From: Desmodesmus armatus
Taxonomy: Eukaryota; Chlorophyta; Chlorophyceae; Sphaeropleales; Scenedesmaceae
Assembly: GCA_007449985.2 (NCBI GenBank)
Contig: VIIQ02000892.1
Coordinates: forward strand, 69,501 to 133,500
Direction: 5' to 3'
DNA: 64,000 nt
Shown piece by piece: positions 22,865 to 32,079 of the stretch. The first letter of the stretch is position 1; every line of letters starts with the position of its first letter. Made by a program: the position numbers and the translations under genes. The notes under the pieces were generated by a model. It was not told where the DNA came from and did not search any database. It worked only from the letters and a program-made list of their open reading frames with translations.

Positions 22865-25196
22865 ATGTCGAAAATCCTCCGCAGCAGTATGCAACGGAGG
22901 TTGTTGGTGCTTTTCATGATTTTGGCAATCTGCTCTCCGGCGTGCTGGGCGTCGCGACCGAACCCTCCAGGAGAAGCAGCAACCGAAGCAGCAAACTCAA
23001 CTGCTGCATATACACCCAGCCCCTCTCCCAGCCCATCACCTAGCCTTGAGCCCAGCCCCTCTCCCAGCCCGACACCCAGCCCTGAGCCCAGCCCCTCACC
23101 CAGTCCATCTCCCAGCCCATCTCCCAGCCCATCTCCCAGCCCTGAGGTCAGCCCTGAGCCCAGCCTGTCCCCCAGCCCATCACCAAGCCCCCCACCCAGT
23201 CCAGCTCCCACCCCATCACCTAGCCCCGAGCCCAGCCCCGAGGCGAGCCCCGAGCCCAGCCCCGCGCCCAGCCCATCACCAAGCCCCCCACCCAGTCCAG
23301 CTCCCACCCCATCACCTAGCCCCGAGCCCAGGCCCGAGCCGAGCCCCGAGGCGAGCCCCGCGCCCAGCCCATCTCCCAACCCATCACCTAGCCCTGAGCC
23401 AAGCCCTGAGCCCAGCCCATCTACCAGCCCCTCACCCAGCCCTGAGCCCAGCCCCTCACCCAGCCCTGAGCCCAGCCCCTCACCCAGCCCATCTACCAGC
23501 CCATCACCTAGCCTCTCACCCAGCTCCGAGCCCAGCCCATCTCCCAGCCCTGAGGTCAGCCCTGAGCCCAGCCCGTCCCCCAGCCCATCACCAAGCCCCC
23601 CAACCAATCGAGCTCCCAGCCCATTACCTAGCCCTGAGGTCAGCCCATCTCCTAGCCCTGAGCCCAGCCCATCACCCAGCCCCTCCTCCAGCCCCTCTCC
23701 AGACGCAACTGCAGCAGGGACATCCCCACCCGCCAGCTTTGAATGCGGACAGCCCCAGGGCCCCTGTGGTGCCTCAATCCCAGCAGGTGCAGTCTGTGCA
23801 AATGGGCCAGGCTGGTGCCAGGCAGGATACTTCTGCGGCAAAAACGACACAGATATCCACAGGGTTAACGTACACGCACCGTCCAAGTGCATTCCGGTGC
23901 CGTTTGACTGTGGCAAAGAAGGGCGGCCATGCTGCCCTAGCAATGTGGACACCCCACACACCAGCAGCACCGACAAGATGCAGAGGCAGCCCTTCTGCAA
24001 AATTGAAGGCTTGACGTGCTTTTTCCACAGCTCCGACCTGGATTTTGTCAACGACACCTTTGCTGGTTTCGCAGGTGCGCATGCACGTCACATGGGATGT
24101 GCATTGTTGTAAGCTGCAGTCAACGTGTGCATTCAATGCATGCCATGCCATGCCATGCCATGCCGCAGTGCGGCTCACTGTGGCACATGGGATGTGCTTG
24201 GAGCACAGAGCTGCACATAGTGCTCCTTCAGCCTAGCATGCGTGACCCCCATGATATGTCCCCAAGCACCGCAGTGCAGTGCTCGGGTTGCAACTCCGAG
24301 AAACTGTTGCTAACCAGTCGCCCACGGGGCCAATCGGCGACTGCTGCTGGACGTCTCGGAGCTTCCCATGCTGCACACGGTGACAGAAAACATCAGACAT
24401 CTGGCCAAACTGTGGCGGTTAGAGAGCCTCGCAGATTGTTGGCGGCCACTGTCCATGTTGCATATCATGTTTGTTTGTGTTACCTCAGCAGCAACATACG
24501 CATGGCAGGATAGTGCTGTTCTCACACCCTGGACAGAATGTCTGCAGGAGTGTGACATGACTCACGTATGTGTGACATAAATGTGACGGCGGACACAGCC
24601 TGCTGCTGTTCCACACAGGTGCTGCGTGTGTTGCTGTGCCCAAGGACTGCGGGTCTGCCCCTGGCGCTCCATGCTGCCCTTATACCAAAATCCAAACCTG
24701 TGCAAACTGCACCAACCCCCCAATCCCCACGGACCTCCCAAACACCTGCAGTGGCAACATGTACTGCAACCACAACGCCACTGACACAACAGCCGCTGTC
24801 AACAACCCCGGCCTGTCGTTTCTCTTGGTCGGCAACATCACCACCGGCGTTTGCACGCCCAACCCCCCGGCCTGTGGCAAGTTCGGGCAGCCCTGTTGTG
24901 TGGTAGACGGCCCGGCCCCATGCCTGTCATGTATGTCGAAGCCAGAGCTGGGGTGTGGGCTAGCAGAGGGGCACGAGTCTGTGAGAGGCTACTGTGTCAA
25001 CCCTGCTAATGGACAGCCTTGGATGTACGGTATGTCAGGCAGGGCTCAGGATCACGGGTGCTACCGCTGCCCTGATTTACTGAATGAGAAGCAGAAGTCG
25101 CGGTACGACTTCAACCACTTGTACGACAGGTGCGGCTTCGACATGATGGGGCAGAAGGTGAACGATTCCATGTCAGACTCTGTTGTGACGGGCTGA
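22865..25196 (+). CDS. Secreted cysteine-rich protein with long Ser-Pro linker
   Basis: Predicted 595 aa from exons 22865-24074 and 24619-25196, with the same intron position and phase as the upstream paralogue. Signal peptide in the first 30 residues ([21 protein letters not shown]). Residues about 51-279 are almost only Ser-Pro with some Glu-Pro and Thr-Pro, the pattern of hydroxyproline-rich glycoproteins that are O-glycosylated and stiffen into rods in algal walls. The C-terminal half is the same cysteine-rich ectodomain ([47 protein letters not shown]). Likely a wall or matrix glycoprotein; the exact role is unknown. The repeat linker is what separates it from its neighbour, which keeps only SPSPS there. 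Stop TGA. Confidence 0.85.
23022..23700 (+). repeat. Ser-Pro-coding repeat tract
   Basis: Tandem 6- to 12-base units such as CCCAGCCCATCA encode (SP)n, SPEPSP and APTPSP. Two copies of a 90-120 bp higher-order unit ([19 protein letters not shown]) are visible at about 23175-23250 and 23265-23335. The antisense strand is also open, only because of this composition. Confidence 0.9.
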
Positions 25197-25878
25197 TTTG
25201 GTCTGTGGCTACAAAAAAAGCCTGGCCCCTGGGCTTGCGGTTTAGGGGGGTAGGGAATTCGTCGGTAACTTGAATTGGCTTGAGTGAAAGAAACATGTCT
25301 ACGAGTGGTGGATGCATTGTGGAGTATGTATACGCGCAGAATGTTCTGGAACCTATTGTTGAGAGCACCACCAGCTGAGGCTGCAGTCAATGGCAATTGG
25401 ATCTTCAAGATCTGTAAGGACCCCTACAGCATCACTTATACCCAAGCATTGTGGACCCGCAAACTGTACCCTGCGCAGCAACATTCAGGGTGCAAACAAA
25501 CCTTGTCTCACACATCACTGAAAGGTTTGCCATGTGCAAAAGGCAGCTCATCTTAACATGAGCAACACGCCAAGCCACAGGATGGCAAACGAGCCTTCTC
25601 ATCGGAGGCTGGGAGCAAGCAGACAAGTACATCCACTGCATTGAGAGGTTGTGGCACCACACATGTGCACCTCATCGAGTACAGCCACACACACAACAAG
25701 CTGTACTGGCACCAATCACCACTGGTGACTGGCAGCCCAGACAGGCCTGTCCACCCCTCCCACCAACCGCTGGCAACAGCAACAGCTACCATGCAGCTCC
25801 TTGCTGCTGTCATGGTGGCTGCCCGGCTGCTGCTGCTGCTGCTGCTGCTGTTGCCGCTGCCGCTGTTGGCAAGCAGCT
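25197..25878. other. Intergenic between convergent genes
   Basis: 3' UTRs of the secreted protein (plus) and the SRR1 gene (minus). A TGTAA near 25413 is a candidate algal poly(A) signal for the plus-strand gene. No gene seen. Confidence 0.45.
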
Positions 25879-27023
25879 TCACTGTGGCCCTTGCTTGCTG
25901 AAGAGGGCCGTGCTGCCTGCTGCTGCTGTGAAGGTGTGCAGGCTCATGTCGTTGAAGGCTGAGGCCACTGGGTACCTGTGGTCAGGCACAGGCAGCTCCT
26001 GGACAATGCCTGCAGCAAGCGATGGAACAGCAACGCAAAAGGAAGAACTCAGTGTTGCTACAGATCCCAAAAACATGCTGGGTTCATGCTTTCATAAGTC
26101 TGCACACGCTCTCCTGGACAACACCTGCAGCACACAGGGGGGAGTGTCCTCTCTCCAACTTCCTCCTCCCTCCCTCTCCCTTGCTCCCGCCTCCCCTCCC
26201 CCACTTCGCCCCTCCCTCCCCTCCCTCCCTTCCCCCCCTCCCCCCCCCCTCCCCTCCCCCCCCCCCCCCCCTCCCCCACTTCACCCCCCCCCCATCCCTT
26301 CCCCCCCTCTCCCCATGCCACCCTCAAAGGCTGAGGATGCTGCAGCCAACCAAGGATACCCAGGACAGTGGCCTAATCCTTGCCAGGCCATGATGACTCC
26401 GCCTGCCCCTTCCTCCCCCCTCCCCCCCCTCCCAGGGCCGCCCACACGGGCCGCCCTGATCTGCACACGCCCCTCGTGTGCCATGCCGCATGCCCTCCAT
26501 GTCCCATGTCTTCAAGAGGAAGCTCCCAAGCACCCAAGCACCCATACTCCGCATCTGCTGCTCACCTGCCTCAACTAGTGCCAGCAGCCTGTCAGGTCTA
26601 GTAGTGCTGGGCCTGAGGCCGGGTGGGCCCGACCAGCGCTCAGCATAGGTGGCAAAGCTGTTGCCTAGGATGGCCAGGCGGGGCAGGACCTGGGGAGACC
26701 AGTTGGCCCCTAGCAAGTTGTCACACAGCACACCCTGCGAGTGCAGCATGTGAAAAGGCGGGCGGTGCGGTACAAACAGTGCGTGTTGAGAACATCACTT
26801 GAAGATAAACTTGGGAGACTAAAGACGCGGGGGGGGGGGGCAATTGGCCCTGGGTAGATACTATGTTGTCACACAGCACACTAAATGCAATGAGGGGATC
26901 AGCTGGTTGTCACAACCCTGGCAGGTTGTCACACAGGAACCCCTTGTGTTTGAGATGTGCGACAGATGGACAGTGCGAGATGCCCGTGTCATAGATGCTG
27001 ACAAGCGCTGCCCTGCAAAGGTG

Positions 27024-27087
<64 letters not shown>

Positions 27088-27188
27088 ATGCACAAACGGG
27101 ATCCGCAGAAAGACGCATGTATTGGCATGTCTGACCCCTCCCCCCCCCCCCCCCCACACCACCCACACACACGCTGGCAGAGATGCCT

Positions 27189-27247
<59 letters not shown>

Positions 27248-27564
27248 CACACCACGGTAACCTCACCTCGCAGTGGGGCAGGAAGAAAACCGTAGTCTGG
27301 CCCCCTATGCTCCGCCGCCCCTCCTCATTCACTGAGATGACATCCAGCCCCATATGCTGCAGCAGCTTCTGATCCAGGGGTGTGAAGGCGGGGTCATACA
27401 GCTGAGGGGGCTGGGTGAGGCCAGGAAGCAACTGCTGGAGCAAGAGCACCATCGCCAGCTGCAGATACAACAAAAACCATGTGAACAATGCAGTATGGAA
27501 ATTTGATCACCTCATACAGAGTGTCGCGACGTGTGTGTGCACATGCACGTGTGGTGGTGGTGGC

Positions 27565-27595
<31 letters not shown>

Positions 27596-28251
27596 ACTCC
27601 CTGGCAAGCGCAGGGTAAGGAAGAAGGGTGGGTGGAGGTGGGATCATCTAGCTGAGGGGGCTGGGTGAGACCCAGCAGCAATTTCTGGACCAGCAGCACC
27701 ATCGCTACCTGCAAAGAACATACCACAACAATACACCAGGGAGGGGCATGCGGCATCAGGTGGTTGTGTGGAGTATCCGAGGCTGCAGGCGCCAGCCAAG
27801 GCACGCGCACACCCTTCTTCCAAAACTGCTCTCAAATGTACCCAAGGTGTACGAGCTGCCAGCCGACGTTATGTGAATATCTTGCATAATTGATACACCC
27901 AGGGTTCAGCTCTGCTGAACAACGGGCTTGTGCATGCCCAGCGGCATCCTGAGCTCCTGCTCTGCTGCTGCTTGGTGGCTTTGCCCCCTTTCTGAAGATG
28001 TAACATGCAACATGCACATACAGTCCTGTGTAATGGCTTGTTTGTGAACCATATCAGGCAGTTATGTGACTCTCTTGCCCCCCCCCCCTGAACCCCTCCG
28101 TCTCCACCCCACCTCCACCCAACCCAACACAACCAACCCCTCACCCAGCCACTGATTCAACCCCCCCCCCCCACCTGGTGTTTTGACACCTTGCTGTCCT
28201 CTATGGAGCCCAGCCCATACACCACCAGCGCCTGCACATCGGCCCAGTCCC

Positions 28252-28291
<40 letters not shown>

Positions 28292-28295
28292 ACTG

Positions 28296-28345
<50 letters not shown>

Positions 28346-28909
28346 ACTGTCCTGCTGCTGCTGCTGCTGCTGCTGCGGACCTTCCTGCTGTTGCTGCTGC
28401 TGCTGCTGCTGCTGCTGTTGGTGGTGCTGCTGGTGGTGATGTTGCGGCAGGCCCAGGCCCCCTCCTCCTGCTGCTGCTGCTGCCTGCTGCAGTGCTGCTG
28501 TGAGGGATTGGTACACTTCAGCCTGTCGCAGATCCCTGGCTATGTCCTGAACTTGCTGCTGCAGCCGCAGCACTTGCTGCTCTATGTTGCTGCCTTGCTG
28601 CTGCTGCTGCTGCTGCTGCTGTCGGCTACCCTTCCTGCTGCTGCTGCTGCTGTAGGCGAAGCCAGGGGTGGTGGGGGTATGGCCCCAGCCTGGCAGGGCC
28701 CCTATTGCTGCTACTGCTGAGCCGCTAGTAAACGCAGCTGGCAGTAAACCGGCTGATGGTGCTTGCTGCTGCTGCTGCTGCTGCTGCTGCTGTGGCTGTT
28801 GCCTGTGCTGTTGCTGTTGCTTGGCCTGCTGCTGCTGCTGCTGTGAGGGTTTGCGTGCCTTGCCTTTGCCTCCCACCACCATCCACTCGTCCTCAGCACC
28901 TGCTGTCAT
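25879..28909 (-). CDS. SRR1: SRR1-domain protein with polyglutamine N-terminus
   Basis: Predicted 408 aa. Exons in transcription order: 28909-28175, 27458-27267, 26734-26566, 26009-25879; phases fit. SRR1 proteins affect light and circadian signalling in plants (the yeast relative is BER1); they act in the cytosol and nucleus and their biochemistry is unclear. Family marks: the N-terminal EDEWMVVGGKGKARK, VVYGLGSIEDSKVSKHQ ending at residue 245, FTPLDQ at 270-275, VNEEGRR from 288, FFLPHCE at 303-309, NWSP, ILGNSF and the C-terminal AFNDMSLH. Between residues about 20 and 230 are several glutamine runs of 5-16 residues from CAG codons plus a short coiled-coil-like stretch (IEQQVLRLQQQVQDIARDLRQ), which is unusual for the family. 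Copies of the starts of exons 2 and 3 lie in the introns before them. Confidence 0.87.
26865..26950 (-). repeat. Extra copies of the SRR1 exon 3 start
   Basis: The first bases of exon 3 (minus-strand CTGTGTGACAAC, near 26717-26734) recur at about 26865-26880 and 26925-26938 in the intron upstream of it. The farther copy reads GFLCDNLPGL then a stop, so neither is a working replacement. Confidence 0.7.
27024..27593. repeat. Microsatellites around SRR1 exon 2
   Basis: A (GCT)n run of about 21 units at 27024-27087 and a (GCAC)n run of about 15 units at 27188-27248 lie in one SRR1 intron. A 29-base poly-G run at 27565-27593 lies in the next. The third intron holds a C/T-only tract at about 26161-26310. 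Confidence 0.9.
27650..27714 (-). repeat. Extra copy of the SRR1 exon 2 start with acceptor
   Basis: Encodes VAMVLLVQKLLLGLTQPPQL after a TTTGCAG acceptor, matching LAMVLLLQQLLPGLTQPPQL at the start of the real exon 2 (27458 down), about 253 bp away. It has no usable GT donor nearby and so looks like a dead copy. Confidence 0.75.
28247..28850 (-). repeat. CAG-repeat blocks coding polyglutamine
   Basis: At least seven CAG runs in the first SRR1 exon, the longest about 16 codons, separated by short spacers such as DS and EGP. All are in the glutamine frame. Confidence 0.92.
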
Positions 28910-29646
28910 GCTGCTGACCTTGGTCTGTGTACGTCCCTGACAGCCAGTCGGAGGCAGTGGCGTACTTGCTTGGGTTGGTGAACCTGACAACTATATGCTG
29001 TATGTACAGGAGTATATCGATTTGATTAATTTGTCAGTACACATGGAGCCAAACCTGCTTCAGCACCAGCTGTTACAAAGTGGCTGGCCACAGCAGCAAA
29101 GGGTTCTGTTGACAAAATCGAAACTGATAGCTGGCCAATTTGAGTTGAGGAGAGAAACATCTTTCGACGACTTGGTTTGACGATCAGCGGTTGCGCCTTG
29201 TCGTCTCTGCGGATTAGCAGCTGCTGTTGCCTCACCCAGATCACCAGCCAAGTGACAACATCTCGGAGCGTGCTTGTGTGATTACTCTAAACGTGTTCAC
29301 ATCGTCTGAAAGCAGTCCAATCGCCTGCGCAGATGGCGACAACCCCCCACTTCAATCAGCAGGGACTCCCAGCAGCACAGCAGCAACCGCAACGGTCCAA
29401 AGCCACACCCATTCCTACACACCGGATCTGAACCGACGTACAGGTAGAATAGGCTTTTTTTGCAAACACAGTTCAGCATCAAGGTGCATAGTTCCAGGCC
29501 TTGGAGGCCCACCTGCTGGAGTAACACTGATTTCTTGGAGCAGCAGCAGCAGCAGCAAGGGCTGATCTGCTGCAGCAGCAGCTTCCCTGCAGCTTAGCAG
29601 CAGCAGGAACAGCAGCAACCGCCACGCTGATCCACAGCAGCAGCAT

Positions 29647-29677
<31 letters not shown>

Positions 29678-29681
29678 CGCC
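28910..29681. promoter_or_regulatory. Divergent promoter region, SRR1 and CHCH gene
   Basis: The two genes start 772 bp apart on opposite strands, so this stretch should hold both promoters and 5' UTRs. Several CAG runs lie between 29540 and 29675. I see no clear TATA element. Confidence 0.5.
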
Positions 29682-31989
29682 ATGCGAGAGCCTGACTTGA
29701 CGAAGCTTGCCAAGAGTTTGACCAGCAAGCAGCTGGCGTGCACTGAGGAGATAAAGCTGCTCATGGACTGCATGATGGTGAGGGCGGGGGGGGGGTGAGA
29801 GTGGGTGCAGCAGGATGCCTATCAGCTGCTTTATTGATGTGGGGTAGGGGATTAGGGAGGAGACCAAGGCAGGGAAGGGGGCGCAGGGGAAGAATAGGGC
29901 ACTGGAAGAGGGATGTGTGTGTTGAACACATGAGTTGCATCAAGCAGGTACACAAAGTGTGTGATGGGTGGGCCGTGGATGGGTGGGTGGCGGGGGGGGG
30001 GGGGAGAGCTGGAGGGGTAGCACAGCGGGTATGGGGGCGACACAGTGAGAGACACCTGGCGGACGGGTGATGACAGGTTCTGGGGAGGGGCGGCGCGGGG
30101 CGGGGGGGGGGGGGGGCAGCTGGCTCCTTGTACTTTGATGGAGCTCTGGTGGAAGTAAGGGTCCAAGGGAGGGTGAGGCGGAGGGTTGGGTAAGGGGGTG
30201 GTGGGGGACGCGCAAGGGACGGAATCATGAAGGGGGTTTGGGGGGGGGGGGGGGGGGGAGGGGGGGCAGCAACAGGGGTTTGAAGGCCGAGATTGGGGTG
30301 GGAGAAGGATGAGTGGGGAGGTAGGGGACCCGCAAGGCTTGTCAGGGGTGGCCCGGCCTGTGTGACCCCTGGGGAGAAATTCAGGGCGTGGGAAACACTG
30401 ACGGCATCATGCATCATTCTATGCAGCCGTCCTCACGTCCGTCAGTGCGCCACTGACTGTTACTATTACTGCCACTGTGACATGGTTCAGGACATGCCTG
30501 AAAGCCCCGCTCACAACCCACATACCACTTTGCTTGCTGCATCAGTGCGGCTGTACATGGGTATGTGATGCTCTAGGGCTGCAAGATGCGGGTGCCGTTC
30601 TTGGTTGCCACCTTGATGTGCATTCAAGGTGGCTCACCAACAGCAGCACCCTGCATCTTGCAGCCCTAGATCACCACACACGCATGCACAGCTGCACTGA
30701 TGCAGCAAGCAAAGTGGCATGTGAGTTGTTGGCACCTCTTTGCCCCTGTGCAGGATTGCACAAGCATGCACAGCTATTTTGTTGTAATAGTACTGCACTG
30801 CTGCTGCTGCCCCTCTTTCTTCTGCTTTTTCTGCTCCCCCCCCCCCCCCCCCCCCCTCGCTCCCCACTTCTTGCGTATCTCAAATCAACAGCGCCAGGGC
30901 CTCTTGGATGCAGACTCTGCCTGCAAGCGGCAGGCGACAGCAGCCATGGTGTGCCTACAAACATCGGTGAGTCATTCCCTTGAAACCCCCTCCCCGCCCC
31001 AGCCTCCCTCCATGCAGGGGACTGCTCCGGGAGTGTTGTGTGGCTCTGCAGGAGCAGTTTGGCAGAGCTCTGATCCATTCACATTGAGTAGCCGTGGCAG
31101 CGGCAGCAGGTGCACTGCAGGGAGCAACATTGGGGTGTGCAATGTCAGCACACTCAGGTTCACTGTTGCTTGCAACAGCCGTCAAACCTCCCCATCAGCC
31201 ATGTACAGCACCTTCCTTGCATATGGAACTTTATAGAGGGGTGGTGATGGTTGCTGGCTGATACAGTCATGGGTGCCTGACAGCACCCAGCGTGACACCG
31301 CCGATTGCAGGACCGATATGCAGCATGGATTGCAACTGTGCTCCCAAGCCACTCATGGTCAACATGGTATTGCATGATGTGTCACAGTGCGCATGTGTAT
31401 CACATTGCCCTTTTCCTAGCCTGCTGGTCATCGTGGGGACACTGCAGGAGTGTTACATATATGTACTGAATGTTTGTGCTGCGCCATGTCGTGCTGTGTC
31501 ATGCTGTCCTGCAGACCAAGGCCAGCAGTGCGCGTGCTGAGCTGGGCAAGCGCTTGGGGGTGAGTCATGCGGCAGTGTGGGGCTAGGCTTGCACATCCAC
31601 ACTGTTGACCTCATGACATTCAAGGCACCTTGGATGCACACCAGCCCAAAGCAGCACGGAACATGCAACTACAGCAATCATGGAATGTGCGGAACGAGCT
31701 CTGAAGCAGACAGTTCCTAAACGCCTGACACGTCTTGTATTACCCTGCATCAGCCAGTACATACCAACTTGATGGGTGAAGGTCCTTTCTGCATCAATGT
31801 GTGTCACCTGCGCGCATCAGCACAAAGCCCTGACAGAAGCGATCCTCGAATCAAGGCAGGTGTGCAATATGGTTTTGCTGGCCGTGCACGCGTGAACAAC
31901 CCCTGCACTGTGTGGTGTGTTGCTGCGTGGTTTGTTGGTGTCTGCTGCAGCTCATAGCGAAGCTCTTCAAGCGCAACGGCTTCCGGTAG
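29682..31989 (+). CDS. Twin-CX9C mitochondrial protein, mS37/CHCHD1-like
   Basis: Predicted 84 aa from four small exons: 29682-29777, 30892-30966, 31515-31559 and 31951-31989, all in phase 0 and GT-AG. The protein has two exact CX9C pairs, C20-C30 (CTEEIKLLMDC) and C43-C53 (CKRQATAAMVC), the coiled-coil-helix fold that is oxidised by Mia40 in the mitochondrial intermembrane space. The basic C-terminal tail (ELGKRLG, LIAKLFKRNGFR) and the LTK...C-TEE pattern best fit mitoribosomal small-subunit protein mS37 (CHCHD1/Mrp10), which imports through that pathway. A Cmc-type cytochrome oxidase assembly factor is the alternative. No single reading frame shows this gene; it appears only after splicing. 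Intron 1 contains a long hairpin. Confidence 0.68.
30513..30729. repeat. Intronic inverted repeat (hairpin of about 217 bp)
   Basis: Two arms of about 85-100 bp face each other: the left includes CCACTTTGCTTGCTGCATCA and GGGCTGCAAGATGC, and the right carries their complements. Arm identity is high by eye (around 85-90%). The loop region itself contains a smaller inverted repeat (CCACCTTGA...TCAAGGTGG). It lies in the first intron of the CHCH gene. Confidence 0.85.
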
Positions 31990-32046
31990 CAGACCAGGAC
32001 GCACTGCTGCTCACCTGGCCCCTGGCCCCAGGGTTGAGTCAGTTTT

Positions 32047-32079
<33 letters not shown>

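Noticed and set aside
22804..24057. 417-codon minus-strand frame rich in Gly-Asp-Gly-Leu
   Set aside because: It is the antisense image of the Ser-Pro repeat in a well-supported secreted gene and has no signal or domain of its own.
26989..27255. Cys-Val-Arg-Ala and Ser-only frames
   Set aside because: Translations of (GCAC)n and (GCT)n microsatellites in an SRR1 intron.
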